Assembly (NCBI GenBank): GCA_026545225.1
Contig: CM048853.1
Span: forward strand, 17,920,755-17,984,754
Length of the DNA stretch: 64,000 nucleotides
Reading direction: 5' to 3'
From: Cornus controversa
Taxonomy: Eukaryota; Streptophyta; Magnoliopsida; Cornales; Cornaceae
Positions 24,416-36,971 of this stretch are shown here, piece by piece (within the stretch, counting starts at the first letter, position 1; every line of letters starts with the position of its first letter). Below the pieces are notes generated by a model. It did not search any database. It was not told where the DNA came from and saw only the letters and a program-made list of their open reading frames with translations. The translations under genes and the position numbers were made by a program.

Positions 24416-26074
24416 ATGCAAGGTAGGAGATCCTTGTCATTACCTTTGTTGCCTTGCGACCTTGAACTTGAACGAACTCTTAGACAACATAGTAGTGTTC
24501 CTAGGGACCCTATATTGTTTAGAGAACATAGGAGAGAAACCATGGCAAATAAGGACAATCAAAATGTTCTGCAAAATCCAATCTTACCACCCCACCGGGC
24601 AGTGAGATTCTTTGAGATTTTTATGTTCCATCTACCTATGCATCTCCTTCTTGTACTCATTTTCCGAATGCGGGGAGGAACAATTTTGAAATTAAATCCT
24701 CAACAATTAATCTTCTTAGTTGTTTTCATGGGCTTCCTAACCAAGATCCTTATAAACATATTCATGAATTCTTAGAAGTGTGTTCGACTTTACAGTTGAA
24801 TGCACAAGTGGAGGACAATTTAAGACTTCGTCTTTTTCCCTTCTCACTTAAGGATAAAGCCAAACAGTGGTTTAATTCCTTAGAGCCAAATTTCATTAAC
24901 TCTTGGGCAGAAATGCAATGAGAGTTCCTAAACAAATACTTCCAATGGGAAAGACTAATGATACGTTAAGAGCCATCATTGGCTTTTCTCAAAGGGTGGG
25001 AGAAGCCTTTCATGAAACATGGGAAAGAATGAAAGATCTTTTGAGGCCTTGCCCACACCATGTTATTCTCAAATGGCAATTGGTGCAAGGATTCTATGAT
25101 GGGTTAGGGGAGCCTCATAAACAAATGGTTGATGCTAGTTGTGGAGGTACATTCTTTCTAAAAAGCCCCGATGAAGCATGGATACTCTTTGAGAACTTGA
25201 GTAAAAATTTGTCTCATCGTTCTTCTAATGAAAGAAAAAATAAGGTAGTCGCTCCTCTTAACGCCCAAACTAAAAATATTTTTGAAATGCGTAAGGAGCA
25301 AGCAACAGATAGGAAGATAGAAGCTTTAGAGAAGAAATTGGATCAAGTTATGTTAGTCGATTCTTCTTCTTCTTCTTCTTCCTCCAATCCTACTATTCCT
25401 AATCCTACCCTTCATCCTACATATGATGTATGTTCATTCTGCTCTACCCCTTCACATTATATAAAGGATTGCCCTCATGTGGGGCAATATCCCAAATTTT
25501 CACAAGAGCAAGCAAGTCAAATGTCATACTAAAATTCTTACACTCCCGGATGGAGAGATCAAACCCAATTCCAATATGGGAACCAAGGCCAATATCAAGG
25601 ACCTAGGGACCACCTAGACAACAAGGTCCATCTCAATTTCAACCCAGACCTTATCAACCCAATTCAAATTCAAGCTTCTACTACACTCCCAATCAATCAT
25701 CTTCTCGAAACCTAAGTTTTGAGGAAAAGGTTTTGGCAACTTTAGGCAATATCAAAAGTAACACTCAAAATATCAATACCCACTCACAATCTATTGCAAA
25801 AATAGAGTCCCAATTGGGACAGCTAGCCAATGCAATGAATCGTAGATAGGGTGAAAAGTTGCCTAGCCAAACGGTGGCCAATCCGAATGGAGTTCAAGTA
25901 ATTGATAATGCTTCCCATTCCTTTGAGTTCAATAAAGAGCAAGCTCAATCAATTACTACTCTAAGAAGTGTTAGAGTGCCAGAAAATCCTATTGACAAGA
26001 TAAGAGAGAAAGAATGTCTAATAATCCAAAAGAAAAGGGAAAGCATAAAGTCATTGAAGCTAAATTTTCACTAA
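24416..26074 (+). pseudogene. A4 gag region (fossil)
   Basis: The opening frame (24416) starts MQGRRSLSLPLLPCDLELER, parallel to A3 gag MQGRRSVADPLIPLDPEPQR. The frame at 24903-25532 reads QKVGEAFHETWERMKDLLR-type core and MVDASCGGTFFLKSPDEAW. It ends in a CCHC zinc knuckle CSFCSTPSHYIKDC (C-x2-C-x4-H-x4-C). A Gln/Ser-rich part follows to 26074. It is broken. Confidence 0.88.
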
Positions 26075-26079
26075 CTCCA

Positions 26080-26770
26080 AATCAATCGGCTTCATATGAA
26101 CGTCCTATTCCCTTTCCTCAAAGATTAAGGGAACCAACTCAATTTGGGAAATAAGGAGAAAAATTGCAAGATATGATAGAAATTTTTAAGCAAGTACAAA
26201 TCAATCTTCCTCTTCTTGATGATATAAAACAAATTCCCTCCTATGCTAAATTTCTTAAGGACTTATGCACTCAAAAGCGTAAATGTAGGAACCAAGTTCC
26301 TAAGAAAGTCTAATTGACTGAGCAAGTGAGTTCAATTATTCAAAACAATACCCCTCCAAAGTTCAAGGATCCGGGTGCTCCCACAATCTCATGTGTCATT
26401 GGTGACCATGAATTCGAACAAGCCCTCCTTAACTTGGGAGCAAGTGTTAATTTACTTCCTTACTCGGTCTATGAGAAATTAGGGCTCGAAGAGCTTAAAC
26501 CGACCACAGTTGTGTTGCAACTTGCCGACCGATTGGTGAGGCAATCACGTGGGATAATCGAGGATGTTCTTATCAAAGTGGACAAATTTTATTTTCTGAT
26601 GGACTTCATAGTCCTTGATACCGAACCTGTCCAGGATCCTACAAAGCATATTCCAATCATTCTAGGTCGCCCATTCTTGGCTACGGCTAACGCTTGAATT
26701 AATTGTCATACTAGGGTGATGGACATTTCTTTTGGGAATATGACCGCTAGGATGGATACCTTTGACTCAT
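26080..26770 (+). pseudogene. A4 aspartic protease region (fossil)
   Basis: The frame at 26314-26697 reads ALLNLGASVNLLPYSVYEKL with the protease core and, about 80 residues on, HIPIILGRPFLATANA. Just upstream lies KQIPSYAKFLKDLCTQKRK wording. The order is as in A1 and A3. It is broken. Confidence 0.85.
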
Positions 26771-27021
26771 CTTATCATACTGCCAATCATGAGAGCGAAT
26801 GGTGTGGGGTAGATATTATGAATGAATTATTGTACATGTCTTACCGTAGACGTTAAACTTGGCAACAACTTTCGTAGTCGTATCATGTTTCGTGTGACCC
26901 TTTGAATCCAAAAGGAATGTATCTAAATATTTTTGAATGTGTCTAAGGGTGAGAGGTATGATTTGAGGATTAAACAATTTTTCCATTCTAGCGGCAATTT
27001 TGCAAAATTACAATCAAAGAT

Positions 27022-27098
27022 AGTTTTGATGCATCGAAGTAACCACTTTGATGCATTGCAGCTTCGATGCATCGTCAGCAGCAACGATGCATCGATCC
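27022..27098. repeat. A4 internal GATGCATCG box cluster, first
   Basis: Four or more copies or near-copies of GATGCATCG, including TTGATGCATCGAAGT and CTTTGATGCATTGCAGC, in under 80 bases. It resembles the LTR cluster of the same element at 23060-23130. Confidence 0.8.
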
Positions 27099-27104
27099 TT
27101 CAAT

Positions 27105-28420
27105 TGTGAGATATATAATTATAATTGGCAAATTTTGATGTCAAAACTTGTTGATCGAGTTGTAATTTTTTTTGATCTTGTGCCTCGATCTTCGGAGCTG
27201 AACAGAAGGTGTCTCGATACCATGGATTTGATGAGGACATGACTTAGAATAGGTATGTGAGGGAGGACACTATGTTTTGAAGTTTGGTGGGCTTAGGACT
27301 TGGAAAATATGCTTTAAATGTAAAAATTAAATTTTTGCTAAGTCCCACCGGTCCAACTTCTCTCGGGACTTTAAAAATTTAACATGTCTGAAAAGTCCCA
27401 CCAGTCCCCAAATATTAGGACAGGTCTGACTTTTCTCAGGACTTTGGAATTTCTATGTCTCAGCAAAAGTCCCACCGATCCCCAATTTTTAGGACCGGTC
27501 CGACTTAGCTAATGCGCGCGAAAATTTCCTTTTTGATCCAAATTGATTTCCTAGTCAACCAAAACTTCTCTAAAACTTTCCTTAGGTGTTTCAAACTTGT
27601 TTTCCAAGTAGACTAAGGATTCTAAACCTTATAAATACCTCTTTATGCTTCAATTAAAGTAGGGAAAAAGAAGAGACTCAATGATTTAACTGTTAGAGAC
27701 AGGAATATATTTTTGAGAGCTAAAAGATGAATTTATGAGAAAAAATCTTCATTGATTTTATTTTTGAGAGCACACACACACGGAGTGTTTAAGTTGTGTT
27801 GTTCTTCTTCATCTGATTAACAAAACCTTCAAGACAACGTCAGTCTACAAAGTTTGATCAAGAGCAACAGAGGTGGTTCCTTGAAACTACAGAGATTTTA
27901 TCTGAAGGGGAAGAGAAATGATCACCACGAAGGAAACAAAATACTTGCTCAATATTTTTGTTCTTTCAGCAACCCTTCTGGAAGAACTGTGACGTTAGCC
28001 GGGAGTCTACAGCAGTTGGACATGTTGTCACAATTGTAAGCCTAAGGTGTTCTGCATCAAGTTCTTATCAAAGTGGAGTGGGTGTGAGTCTGGGATAGAG
28101 TCTGATGTACTTTGCTTTGAGATAGTGGATTGGTTTCTCTAGGGTTTCTGCCTCACCCCCGTGATTTTTCCCGACTTGGGTTTCCACATAAAATTCCTGG
28201 TGTCATCTCTAACTTTTCCTTACTTACTTTATTTATTTTGTGATTGGTTTAGATGCTTAATTGATAATAATTATGGGTAATTAATCAATCATAAAAATTG
28301 GTTAAGAAGACCTATTCACCCCCTTTAGGTCTAAGGATTAGCATCTCACTCTAAATTAACTGAACTATTTTCGCACATAAATGTCCTATTTTTCCTATCA
28401 ATTCCAGCAACCTCGGCACC
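27105..28420. mobile_element. Possible copia LTR-like insert in A4
   Basis: Noncoding. Three loose copies of an AAGTCCCACCGGTCC-type phrase lie at 27340-27510. An ACACACACACGGAGTG segment and a GGGTTTCCACATAAAATTCC segment follow, then ACCTATTCACCCCCTTTAGGTC near 28310. This kind of wording is familiar from Ty1/copia LTRs. I could not fix the ends or a target duplication, so the call is tentative. It separates the two box clusters of A4. Confidence 0.3.
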
Positions 28421-28424
28421 TTGT

Positions 28425-28532
28425 GTCGATAGATGGTCAATGCATTGTTAGCTTCGATGCATCAAAATATCTAGTTTGATGCATCGTCAACGATAATGCA
28501 TCGAAGTAGCCACTTCGATGCATCGTACCAAG
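28425..28532. repeat. A4 internal GATGCATCG box cluster, second
   Basis: About six full or near GATGCATCG boxes with AAGT/ACTT flanks, for example CATCGAAGTAGCCACTTCG near 28499. It lies about 470 bases ahead of the env-position frame at 29002. Confidence 0.8.
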
Positions 28533-29001
28533 GCAATTGACTGCGTAAGAAGTCACTTAATGTTCAAATCTCTCGTCTCTCCCTCTCATTTCTTCCTCTA
28601 TTCTTGGCGACTCTTCACATTTTTGTGCATGTCCAGACCTCCTAAGCAAGCCCTATCATCTAGATTATCCCCTTCCTTTCTCTCAAAGAACGAAGTTCAC
28701 ACATTCCATCTCCGCTAGTGATCTATAAGGTAAGAGTTTTGTGCTCTCATGGTTCGTACTTTTGTTTCTAGACTTTGGAGTTTTTGGTTTAGATTTTTGT
28801 GGGTCCTGTGCATGTTCTTTTATTAGAGTAAGTTTGAATGAGAGAAGAGACTATACTTAGGCATAAGTAGTATATTTGCGATGTCTAGATATATATCTAG
28901 GCGTAATTAATATGATCACTTTCGGACCCCTTTTCGACTCAAAGGTGTAATTTGTGTGGCCAAGTTCCCTTCTACCTACACATTCCTGCCCTTCTCTGAT
29001 T

Positions 29002-30233
29002 ATGGCTAGTGATGAGGCCCCTCCTATTCCAGTTCATGAAATTTCTTGGGGTCACTGGGCAACCAGGGACTTCCACCTCGAGCATTAAGTGGATGTCGAT
29101 GAGTTTACAATAGACCCATATGTAGCATGGTCTCTTTTGGCCGTCATCGAGTGTCATTTGCTTGGTCTCTTGGTGCCTACTTCTGAAATTTTCTACCCCC
29201 GACTTGTTCGTGTCTTCTACATGAACATGTCCTACCAATTAGACACCCCGGATATATTGCACACCACTATTGACGGTGTCGCCATTACTGTCACCATCCG
29301 TGACATTGCTAATTGCATCGGGTGTCCCCATGAGGAGCCCGATAACCTTCACTTAGGAGAGGAGATACCCCATTTTTCTGATATTCCTTCCAACCTATCT
29401 ATTTCTTCCATAATCTGACGCGTGTGTTGGGGTCATTTCTCGAATCCTCCCACCAATTCTTACACCACCTAATCTTTGTGCCTGTGACAATTGTGGTTTT
29501 TTGACACAATCTTTCAGTGAAATGCCCATCCCATGGGCCATCGAGTGGATCATCGTGGTGAATTTTTGAGGGCATTGTATGCCCTTCATTCCTTATTTTG
29601 GTTCTCTATTCCGGCTGTGATCTGGGGCCAGATGTTCCGGGTTAGGGAGCAGCTCATCGATCGTCCCACTCTGAGGACGGCCAATGTTCGCCTCCCAATC
29701 CCATTTCTGGTCACGACCCTCCTTCATCGTGCATATTTTCATTTTCTTCCAGACGAGGTTACGAGTGAGATACCCCCTCACTTTACTTTTCAGAGGTGGA
29801 GTAAGATGCTTACACACCTATTACTTGTTCCGAATGTTGCCCCTGAAATTGAATAGGGCGATCCAGATATTTACGCCTCTGATACGGCGAATACTGACAC
29901 TAACATGGCTGAGGCTAATTCTGATACCTCTCCCATGAGTCACGCCGAGTACGATTATTTGGCCATGGGTCTAGAGTGTCGCAGCGCCAGCCTCCAGTCT
30001 TTGCAATTAGAGTTTGTTGAGCATCGCCAGCAGACCAGTGATTTTTTAGGTACAATTGGCGAAAGCATGGTTAGTCTGATGCAAGACAACCAGCTTGCAC
30101 TTCAACACCGCCAGCAGACTGACATGAGTTTGGATGCAGTTATTGCGGGCCAGCAGCAGATCCAGCAGTTGCTTCGACAAGCACTGGGCCTGGATGCTTC
30201 TACTTTTGCACCGCCATCGCCTCCTCAGCCTTA
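29002..30233 (+). pseudogene. A4 env-position ORF remnant (fossil)
   Basis: Starts MASDEAPPIPVHEI; the main readable part (29089-29418) has FYPRLVRVFYMNMSYQLDTP and DGVAITVTIRDIANCIGCPHEEPD. These align with A3's IYSRLVKVFYQNLMPTLDE and DMSSIAIAMGCSHECPDD. The last part (29905-30234) is Gln-rich and probably helical. No signal peptide or membrane anchor is seen. The frame is broken. Confidence 0.72.
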
Positions 30234-30804
30234 GTTATTTTGTATTTTGTGTTTTTATTTCATTTCTAGTATTTTGTTTTTTTTATGTATTCACAGTCCT
30301 AGAACTGTCTAGTGTCGTGTTGGCACTCTGTTTTGTTGCTTTGTGAAGCAATTCTTTTGTATTCCACAAATTCCAGCATTTGTATCACACATGTTTGAAT
30401 TAATGGAATATTATCAGCTTTCATTTATGTTTCTCTCATTGTCGTCTTTTCTTTTACTTTTTGTACTTTTTTACTTTTCCAGTTCTTATATGTTATGCTG
30501 GTTTGTACTTGTGTAGGTTATGATACCCCACTTGTCCCGTGTACTTGTGTACCCATTACCATATCCTGGTTGATGTTTTGCCTTTTTGATATCCATCAAA
30601 TCCAGCGGTAACATTGTTCTAACTCTTTTAGTTCAAACATTGAGAACAATGTTTCATTTAAGTTTGGGGGTACGGTACACTTGCATACATTTCACACACT
30701 ACACTGGGTTGTTTTTTGTAAATTTTTGAACATATTGCATCCTTAGTTCATATCTGCCATGACGTTCTTCTAGTTGAAGAAGTGATAGCCATAACGTAAT
30801 CGAT
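30234..30804 (+). other. A4 3' noncoding region, left part
   Basis: T-rich, no supported gene. A hairpin AAACATTGAGAACAATGTTT (30635-30654) is followed by an internal purine tract AAGTTTGGGGGTA at 30660-30672, the same layout as in A2 and A3. The A3 target site AAATG begins at 30805. Confidence 0.75.
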
Positions 30805-30809
30805 AAATG

Positions 30810-32327
30810 TGATAGGCGTTGAATGTTACGCATTCTAGCCTCTTAACTTATATATTTTATTCTCTTAGTGATAGATTATTATGTGATTTTACTTTGTTTT
30901 AGTGTTTTCTGTATTTTCAGGGCCTTAATGATTATTTCAGTTAAAACCAAGCTTTTGGGCTTTTAAAGAAGACATCCAAGATGGTGAGATGAAGCCTACA
31001 TCAAGGAGATTCACTCAACCATTTATTTCAACTCAATTCAGTCCAAGAAAGAGGTCCAAGAGAATTACAGTTGCTTAAGAAGGTTTCGGGCCTGAAGCCC
31101 AAATCTGCGCATAATATAGTCTTAATCCCGTTTTGGAAAACGAACTAGAAGTCATATTTTCGAGCCTCAAATCAACATTATTTTTGTTTAAGGTTGAACA
31201 AAATTTGATTCTGCACACTTTAGTATTTCACGAAAATTCCGTAAATCGGACTTCTAGTGGGTTAAAAGTTGGGCCGAAGTCAGCAGGAAAAATCCACCTG
31301 ATTAGTGCTGCGGGAAACCCTAATTTATTCCTAATTGGATTAGGACTTTGGTGTATTCTCTTGGGGTATAAAGTGAAGAATAAGAGGCTGAGTTGAGGAA
31401 AGATTAGACGGAAAGAACAGAGCTTGGAAAGTCTAAGAGGGCTGAGAAGAGAACAGAAACATATTGCAGAGCCATTGGAGAACGAAGTCGTACGCATAAT
31501 TCAGAAAGATGATGTCTTCTTCCTCAACAGTTGAAGCTTCTTCTTCTACCATGAGCGGCTAGTTCATCCACTAGGATTTTGATGTAGCCCTAACAAGGCA
31601 TCAATGGTTTGATTGTTTTAATTATTGGGGACCTTTATATACATGCATAGATTGTGTAATTTAGAGGATTCTTATTATAGAATTGAGCAATAAAAGTCTT
31701 GTAAATTTAGTTCCAATGATTTCTTATCTTGTCTTAGATATTTAGTTGTTGTTATTAAATTCAATCTCTCTTGTTTTCTGTGATCATGAGAGAGATTATT
31801 ACACAATGGTAATCACTGAATATATTGTTATGAGCTTTGATGGATTATGCCTAGAGAAGATGAACCATACTACACCCTAGATTAGAGTAGTTAGGCAGAT
31901 GGCCCATGCCAATCGAAGATAGTCCATGGCTTAGCCTTAATCATATGTTATCTTCTTGACGGATGAAGGTGAGCTTGTAGCCACCGACACCACTTATGCA
32001 TGATGTAATTCCCCATAGTTGATTCAATTGACCATTGATTGTGGAGTTAGTGGTGAAGTCAATTACCCTAGATTTCTCTCATATTATCTTCACTATCTGT
32101 TTACCTTTGCTTTATTTTATTTTACTTTTTAATTAATTTAGTTTAAAAATCAGAATTATTTTCTTATAAATTTAATTAGAATTAATTCCGTATTCCAACT
32201 CATCAGACCATAATCCCTGAGGTACGATACCCCTTTCGATAGCCCTATTCTGCAAGGAATTCATTCTATTGCGAAGTGTGGAAATTATTAATTGATATAT
32301 TTTTGAGTCACACTCACACACGAATCA
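30810..32327 (+). repeat. A3 5' LTR
   Basis: TGATAGGCGTTGAATG to CACACGAATCA. The AATAAA-like GCAATAAAAGTC near 31687 and TTGGGGTATAAAGTG near 31360 are plausible poly(A) and TATA elements for the LTR promoter. The segment TGAGGTACGATACCCC near 32218 is shared with A2's TGAGGTTCGACACCCC. Confidence 0.95.
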
Positions 32328-32332
32328 ATTTT

Positions 32333-32350
32333 TGGCGCCGTTGCCGGGGA
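32333..32350 (+). other. A3 primer-binding site (tRNA-Asp type)
   Basis: TGGCGCCGTTGCCGGGGA, five bases after the LTR. It is the Athila-type primer site complementary to the tRNA-Asp 3' end. Confidence 0.93.
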
Positions 32351-32472
32351 TTATCTATTTGATTGATTGGATTTTACAGAATTAGTTTTAATTGGATTTT
32401 TAGTTTAGGAAATTTTTATATTTTATTTTTAATTTTGTTTTTGTTTTCTTTTCAGGTGCTTTTGGTAAATAT

Positions 32473-33522
32473 ATGCAAGGTCGTCGTTCTGTAGCTGATC
32501 CTTTGATACCTCTTGATCCTGAGCCTCAACGTACTCTGAAACAACAGAGGAACATCCTTGTTGATACCATTGTGCAAGAGGAAGAAACAATTGAAGACAT
32601 GGCAGAAGAGAGGAATAACAACCTTATTCCTAATGCTGATGGAGAAAGAGCTAGATTGCTTAGGGACTACTATGTTCCTAAGACATATACCTCGCCAGTA
32701 GGTTTTCAACTGCCCAATGTCACAGCACAGAATTATGAGATCAAGTCCAGCATTATTCAGATGCTGCCATCTTATTTTGGGCTGACTCAAGAAGACCCTT
32801 ACAAGCATCTAGATGAATTCATTGAAGTGTGCTCAACTACAAAAATTCACAACTTCTCTGAAGATGCTTTCAGAATGAAACTTTTTCCCTTCTCTCTGAA
32901 AGACAAAGCAAAGTATTGGTTTAACTCTCTACCGGCTGGTTCTATCACGACTTGGACTCAGATGCAACATGAGTTTCTCAAGAAGTATTTTTCGATAAGG
33001 AAGACCAATCAGTTCAGACGTGCTATCACTAGTTTCTCCCACCATGAGGGGGAACAATTTTATGGGACATGGAAAAGATTCAAGGACCTTCTTAGGAAGT
33101 GTCCCCATCATCAAGTTCCTAAGTGGCAACTAGTGCAGAGTTTTCATGAAGGGCTCACAGAAGCCAACAGACAGATGGTTGATGCGTCGTGTGGAGGTAC
33201 TTTTATGTTGAAGAGTGAAGAAGAGGCATGGACCTTATTTGAAAATCTTAGTGACAACTCTCTACAACATGTGTCCTCTACTCGTTCTAGCAAACATGCC
33301 ACTACAAGGAAGACTGATGGAATTTATGAGGTTGGTGCTTCAGAAGCTATGCCAACTGACATTGATTTAATTGCACAGAAGGTAGCAGCAATTATGGCTG
33401 CTAATCAAACTCCTTCTGCTTCAAATTCTACATTGCTAGGCCCTTGTGAGTTTTGCTCTAGTCCTATGCATAATGTGAGCAATTGTCCTTCAATGGGGCA
33501 ATTTTTTGATGTTCAACAATAG
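32473..33522 (+). CDS. A3 gag (fossil element ORF)
   Basis: A 349-residue open frame starting MQGRRSVADPLIPLD. The gag core lies at about residues 90-200: DPYKHLDEFIEVC, LKDKAKYWFNSLPAG, EFLKKYFS and FKDLLRKCPHHQVPKWQLVQ. MVDASCGGTFMLKSEEEAW follows, and a CCHC zinc knuckle CEFCSSPMHNVSNC (C-x2-C-x4-H-x4-C) near the end. A following frame (33550-33918) holds the Gln-rich, helical part typical after the knuckle. Gag forms the particle and binds genomic RNA. Confidence 0.92.
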   Translation: MQGRRSVADPLIPLDPEPQRTLKQQRNILVDTIVQEEETIEDMAEERNNNLIPNADGERARLLRDYYVPKTYTSPVGFQLPNVTAQNYEIKSSIIQMLPSYFGLTQEDPYKHLDEFIEVCSTTKIHNFSEDAFRMKLFPFSLKDKAKYWFNSLPAGSITTWTQMQHEFLKKYFSIRKTNQFRRAITSFSHHEGEQFYGTWKRFKDLLRKCPHHQVPKWQLVQSFHEGLTEANRQMVDASCGGTFMLKSEEEAWTLFENLSDNSLQHVSSTRSSKHATTRKTDGIYEVGASEAMPTDIDLIAQKVAAIMAANQTPSASNSTLLGPCEFCSSPMHNVSNCPSMGQFFDVQQ

Positions 33523-33939
33523 CAAGTTCAAGCTACTTTCACTGGACCAATGAATCCTCCACGAGGTAATACTAACAATCCCACATGGAGGAATCATCCT
33601 GGTTTTTCTTACAGTAATCAAGGGGCAGCAATGCAACCATCATATCAACCTAGGACTTTTGTGCCTCAACAGCAATATCAAACACAAAGTCCTATGGCCC
33701 AAAGAATTTCTGCTATTGAAGACAAACTGACGCTTACCTTATCTAAATTTGACAAACTTGATTCTCTCATAGAGACAGTGCAAGCTACTGCAGCAACAGT
33801 ACAATCTACAGTTCAGCTAGTGCACTCGCATTCTCAATCTATTGCCAAACTGGAATCTCAGTTTGGACAGCTTGCTACTTCATTATGCAGAAGAGAAGAA
33901 GGGAAGCTCCCTAGTTAACCAATTGCTAATCCAAGAGGG

Positions 33940-34656
33940 ATGCAAGCTTCCACAAGCAACCCACACCATGAGCAAGTTCAAGCCATTACCACTTTGAGGA
34001 GTGGAAAAATAATTGACAATAAGGTGGGTGAGAAGAAAAAAGAAGAAAAAGTGATCACAAGTCCAAGTGCTGAAATTTCTTATGAGCCCAAGGCTCCTTT
34101 CCCACAACGTTTCCTAGAAGCATCTAAATTGGGGAAGCAAGGGGACAAGTTGCATGACATGATGGAGGTGTGTCGACAAGTGAAGATTAATTTGCCACTC
34201 CTTGATGCCATCAAGCAAATTCCTCCTTATGCAAAATTTTTGAAGGACTGGTGTACTCAGAAAAGGTGTTCTAAAAGCCATGTGCCAAAGAAAGTGATGC
34301 TGCCACAACAAGTAAGTTCAATAATCCAGCAGTGTACTCCTCCCAAGTACAAAGATCCTGGTACTCCAACTATCTCATGTATCATTGGGGAGCATCATGT
34401 TGATAAAGCTCTTCTTGATTTGGGTGCAAGTGTGAATTTGCTACCCTATTCAGTTTACTTACAGTTGGGCTTGGGAGAATTGAAGCCTACCTCGGTGGTA
34501 TTGCAATTTGCAGACAGATCAACAAAGCAGCCCCGAGGAATCATAGAAGATGTGCTCATTAAAGTGGACAAGTTCTACTTTCCTGTTGATTTCATTGTAC
34601 TTGACACTAAGCCGGTTCACAATCCGAAGAGGCACATTCCAGTGATCCTTGGTTGA
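33940..34656 (+). CDS. A3 aspartic protease region (fossil element ORF)
   Basis: A 238-residue open frame. Early part has PFPQRFLEASKLGKQGDKL and KQIPPYAKFLKDWCTQKR. The protease core is ALLDLGASVNLLPYSVYLQL near residue 170, and HIPVILG is near the end. It processes Gag-Pol. The DLGAS form is shared with A1 and close to A4. Confidence 0.88.
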   Translation: MQASTSNPHHEQVQAITTLRSGKIIDNKVGEKKKEEKVITSPSAEISYEPKAPFPQRFLEASKLGKQGDKLHDMMEVCRQVKINLPLLDAIKQIPPYAKFLKDWCTQKRCSKSHVPKKVMLPQQVSSIIQQCTPPKYKDPGTPTISCIIGEHHVDKALLDLGASVNLLPYSVYLQLGLGELKPTSVVLQFADRSTKQPRGIIEDVLIKVDKFYFPVDFIVLDTKPVHNPKRHIPVILG

Positions 34657-34704
34657 CCTTTCTTAGCTACTGCTGATGCTTGCATAAACTGTAGGTCAGG
34701 GATC

Positions 34705-36681
34705 ATGGATATTTCATTTGGCAACATGAATGTCAAGCTTAATGTGTTCAATGCTATCCAACATCCTCCAGATCAGAGTGATGTGTTCTACATAGATGAT
34801 ATTGATGAATGTGTAGAGGAATTTGTTTCATCCTCTATATCTCAAAACTCCCTGGAGGTATGTAAGTCGCTTTATGACTTTGAGAACATTAATGATGAAG
34901 GGTTGTGTGAAGAAGTGCATTCTATGCTGGAAGTGGATGCTATTCAGAATACTCCACCTTGGAGAATTCCAATTGAGCCACTACCTTCTCTCTCTAGTAC
35001 TCCCTTAGTGCCTTCATTAGAGTACCCTCCAGAATTAGAGTTGAAGCCTTTGCCTGACAAATTAAAGTATGTATTTTTGGGAGCACAGAAAACTCTTCCT
35101 GTTATAATTGCCTCTGATCTGACAGATATTCAAGAGAAGAGCTTAGTAGAGGTTTTATACCAACATCGTGAAGCAATTGGATGGAGTGTTACTGATCTTA
35201 AGGGCATTGATCCCTCAGTTTGCATGCATAAAATCCATTTAGAAGAAGGATGTAAGCCAACTAGAGAGGCACAGAGGCGACTGAACCCCAACATGAAAGA
35301 GGTGGTAAAGAAAGAGGTTTTCAAGTTACTTAATGCAAGAATCATTTATCCAATTTCTGACAGCACATGGGTGAGTCTAACACAAGTGGTTCCTAAGAAG
35401 TCTGGCCTTATCATTGTCCCTAACTCTATGGGAGAGCTTGTTCCACAACGTACTACCACAGGTTGGCGTGTTTGCATTGATTACAGAAAGCTCAACTCTA
35501 TGACAAGGAAGGATCACTTCCCTCTTCCATTCATTGATCAAATACTTGAAAGGTTAGCTGGTCAGAGCTATTATTGCTTTCTGGATGGCTACTCTGGTTA
35601 TAACCAAGTGGTTATGGATCCAGAAGATCAAGAGAAGACCAGTTTCACTTGTCCCTTTGGTACTTTTGCTTATCGTCGTATGCCTTTTGGATTATGTAAT
35701 GCTCCAGCTACATTCCAGAGGTGTATGATGGCCATCTTTTCTGACATGGTGGAAAAATTCTTGGAGGTGTTCATGGATGACTTCTCTGTTTTTGGATCGT
35801 CCTTTGAACACTGTTTGAGCAATTTATCACTTGTACTTCAAAGGTGCCGAGAGCGGAATTTGGTACTTAGCTGGGAGAAGAGTTATTTCATGGTAAAAGA
35901 GGGTATTGTATTGGGCCATATTGTTTCAAAAAGAGGTATTGAAGTTGATAAAGCGAAGATAGATTTAATTACAACGCTGCCTCATCCAACTTCGGTAAGG
36001 CAAGTTCGATCTTTCTTAGGCCATGCTGGGTTCTATAGAAGATTTATCTAGGATTTCAGTAAAGTTGCTCGACCATTGTGCCAATTGTTATCTAAAGATG
36101 TTCCCTTTATCTTTGATGAAGATTATGTGAAAGCTTTTGAAAAGCTTCGGTCTCTGTTATCCTCTGCACCAATTATGCAATCGCCAAAATGGGCTCTACC
36201 TTTTGAAATTATGTGTGATGCCTCTGATTATGCAGTGGGAGCCGTGTTGGGACAAAGAGTAGAGAAACGGCCATATGCCATCTACTACGCTAGTAAGACT
36301 CTCTCTGATGCCCAACTCAATTATACAACCACAGAGAAAGAGCTTCTGGCTGTAGTATTTGCCTTGGACAAGTTTCGTTCTTATTTATTGGGGTCCAAGG
36401 TGGTTATCTACTCTGATCATGCAACATTGAGACACTTATTGGCAAAGAAAGAAACCAAACCATGTCTTATTCGGTGGATTTTATTGCTACAAGAATTTGA
36501 TTTGGAGATAAAAGACAAAAAGGGGACGGAGAATGTGGTTGCGGATCATTTATCTCGAATCGAGTTTGAGCCGGTGATCGATGCATTACCTATTCGAGAC
36601 TCATTCCCGGATGAGCAATTGTTTGGAATTGGTTTGATGAAAGTTAATGGCCAAAGGTTGAAGCATTGTGTGGAAGGATGA
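34705..36681 (+). CDS. A3 reverse transcriptase and RNase H region (fossil element ORFs)
   Basis: Two open frames, 448 and 201 residues. The first reads a pre-RT segment ([37 protein letters not shown]). RT follows: [61 protein letters not shown] with the catalytic DD, and [15 protein letters not shown]. The second carries RNase [43 protein letters not shown] and DHLSRIE. No integrase domain is recognised after RNase H. The region is treated as a fossil. Confidence 0.93.
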
Positions 36682-36971
36682 GTGCCAAAAAGAGACGTAG
36701 AGTCCGTTGACTTGACGGATCCCGTCTATCCGACTTAATCCCTTTGGAGAGTCAATCGTCTCCTACGGACGATAAATTGTAGGTTCTGTATGTATTTCTA
36801 TACTTTATTTCCTTTAGTTTTTTTTATTTTAATTTTTAGTTTTAATTTTCTTAAGTTTTTATTCAATTCTAGTTGCGTTTTAATGATTTTTCTTTGAGTT
36901 TTTGATGTATAAGTTGCTTCTGGAGGATGCCAAGAGGTGTACCGAGGTATTTGGACTCAAGACGGGTGAAA

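Noticed and set aside
30805-30815. ATAAA/AAATG mismatch at first reading of the A3 target site
   Set aside because: Reading the LTR start as TGATAGG at 30810 gives a perfect AAATG duplication on both sides.
31228-31497. An 89-residue minus-strand frame repeated at 40840-41106
   Set aside because: Same explanation: matching positions in the two A3 LTRs.
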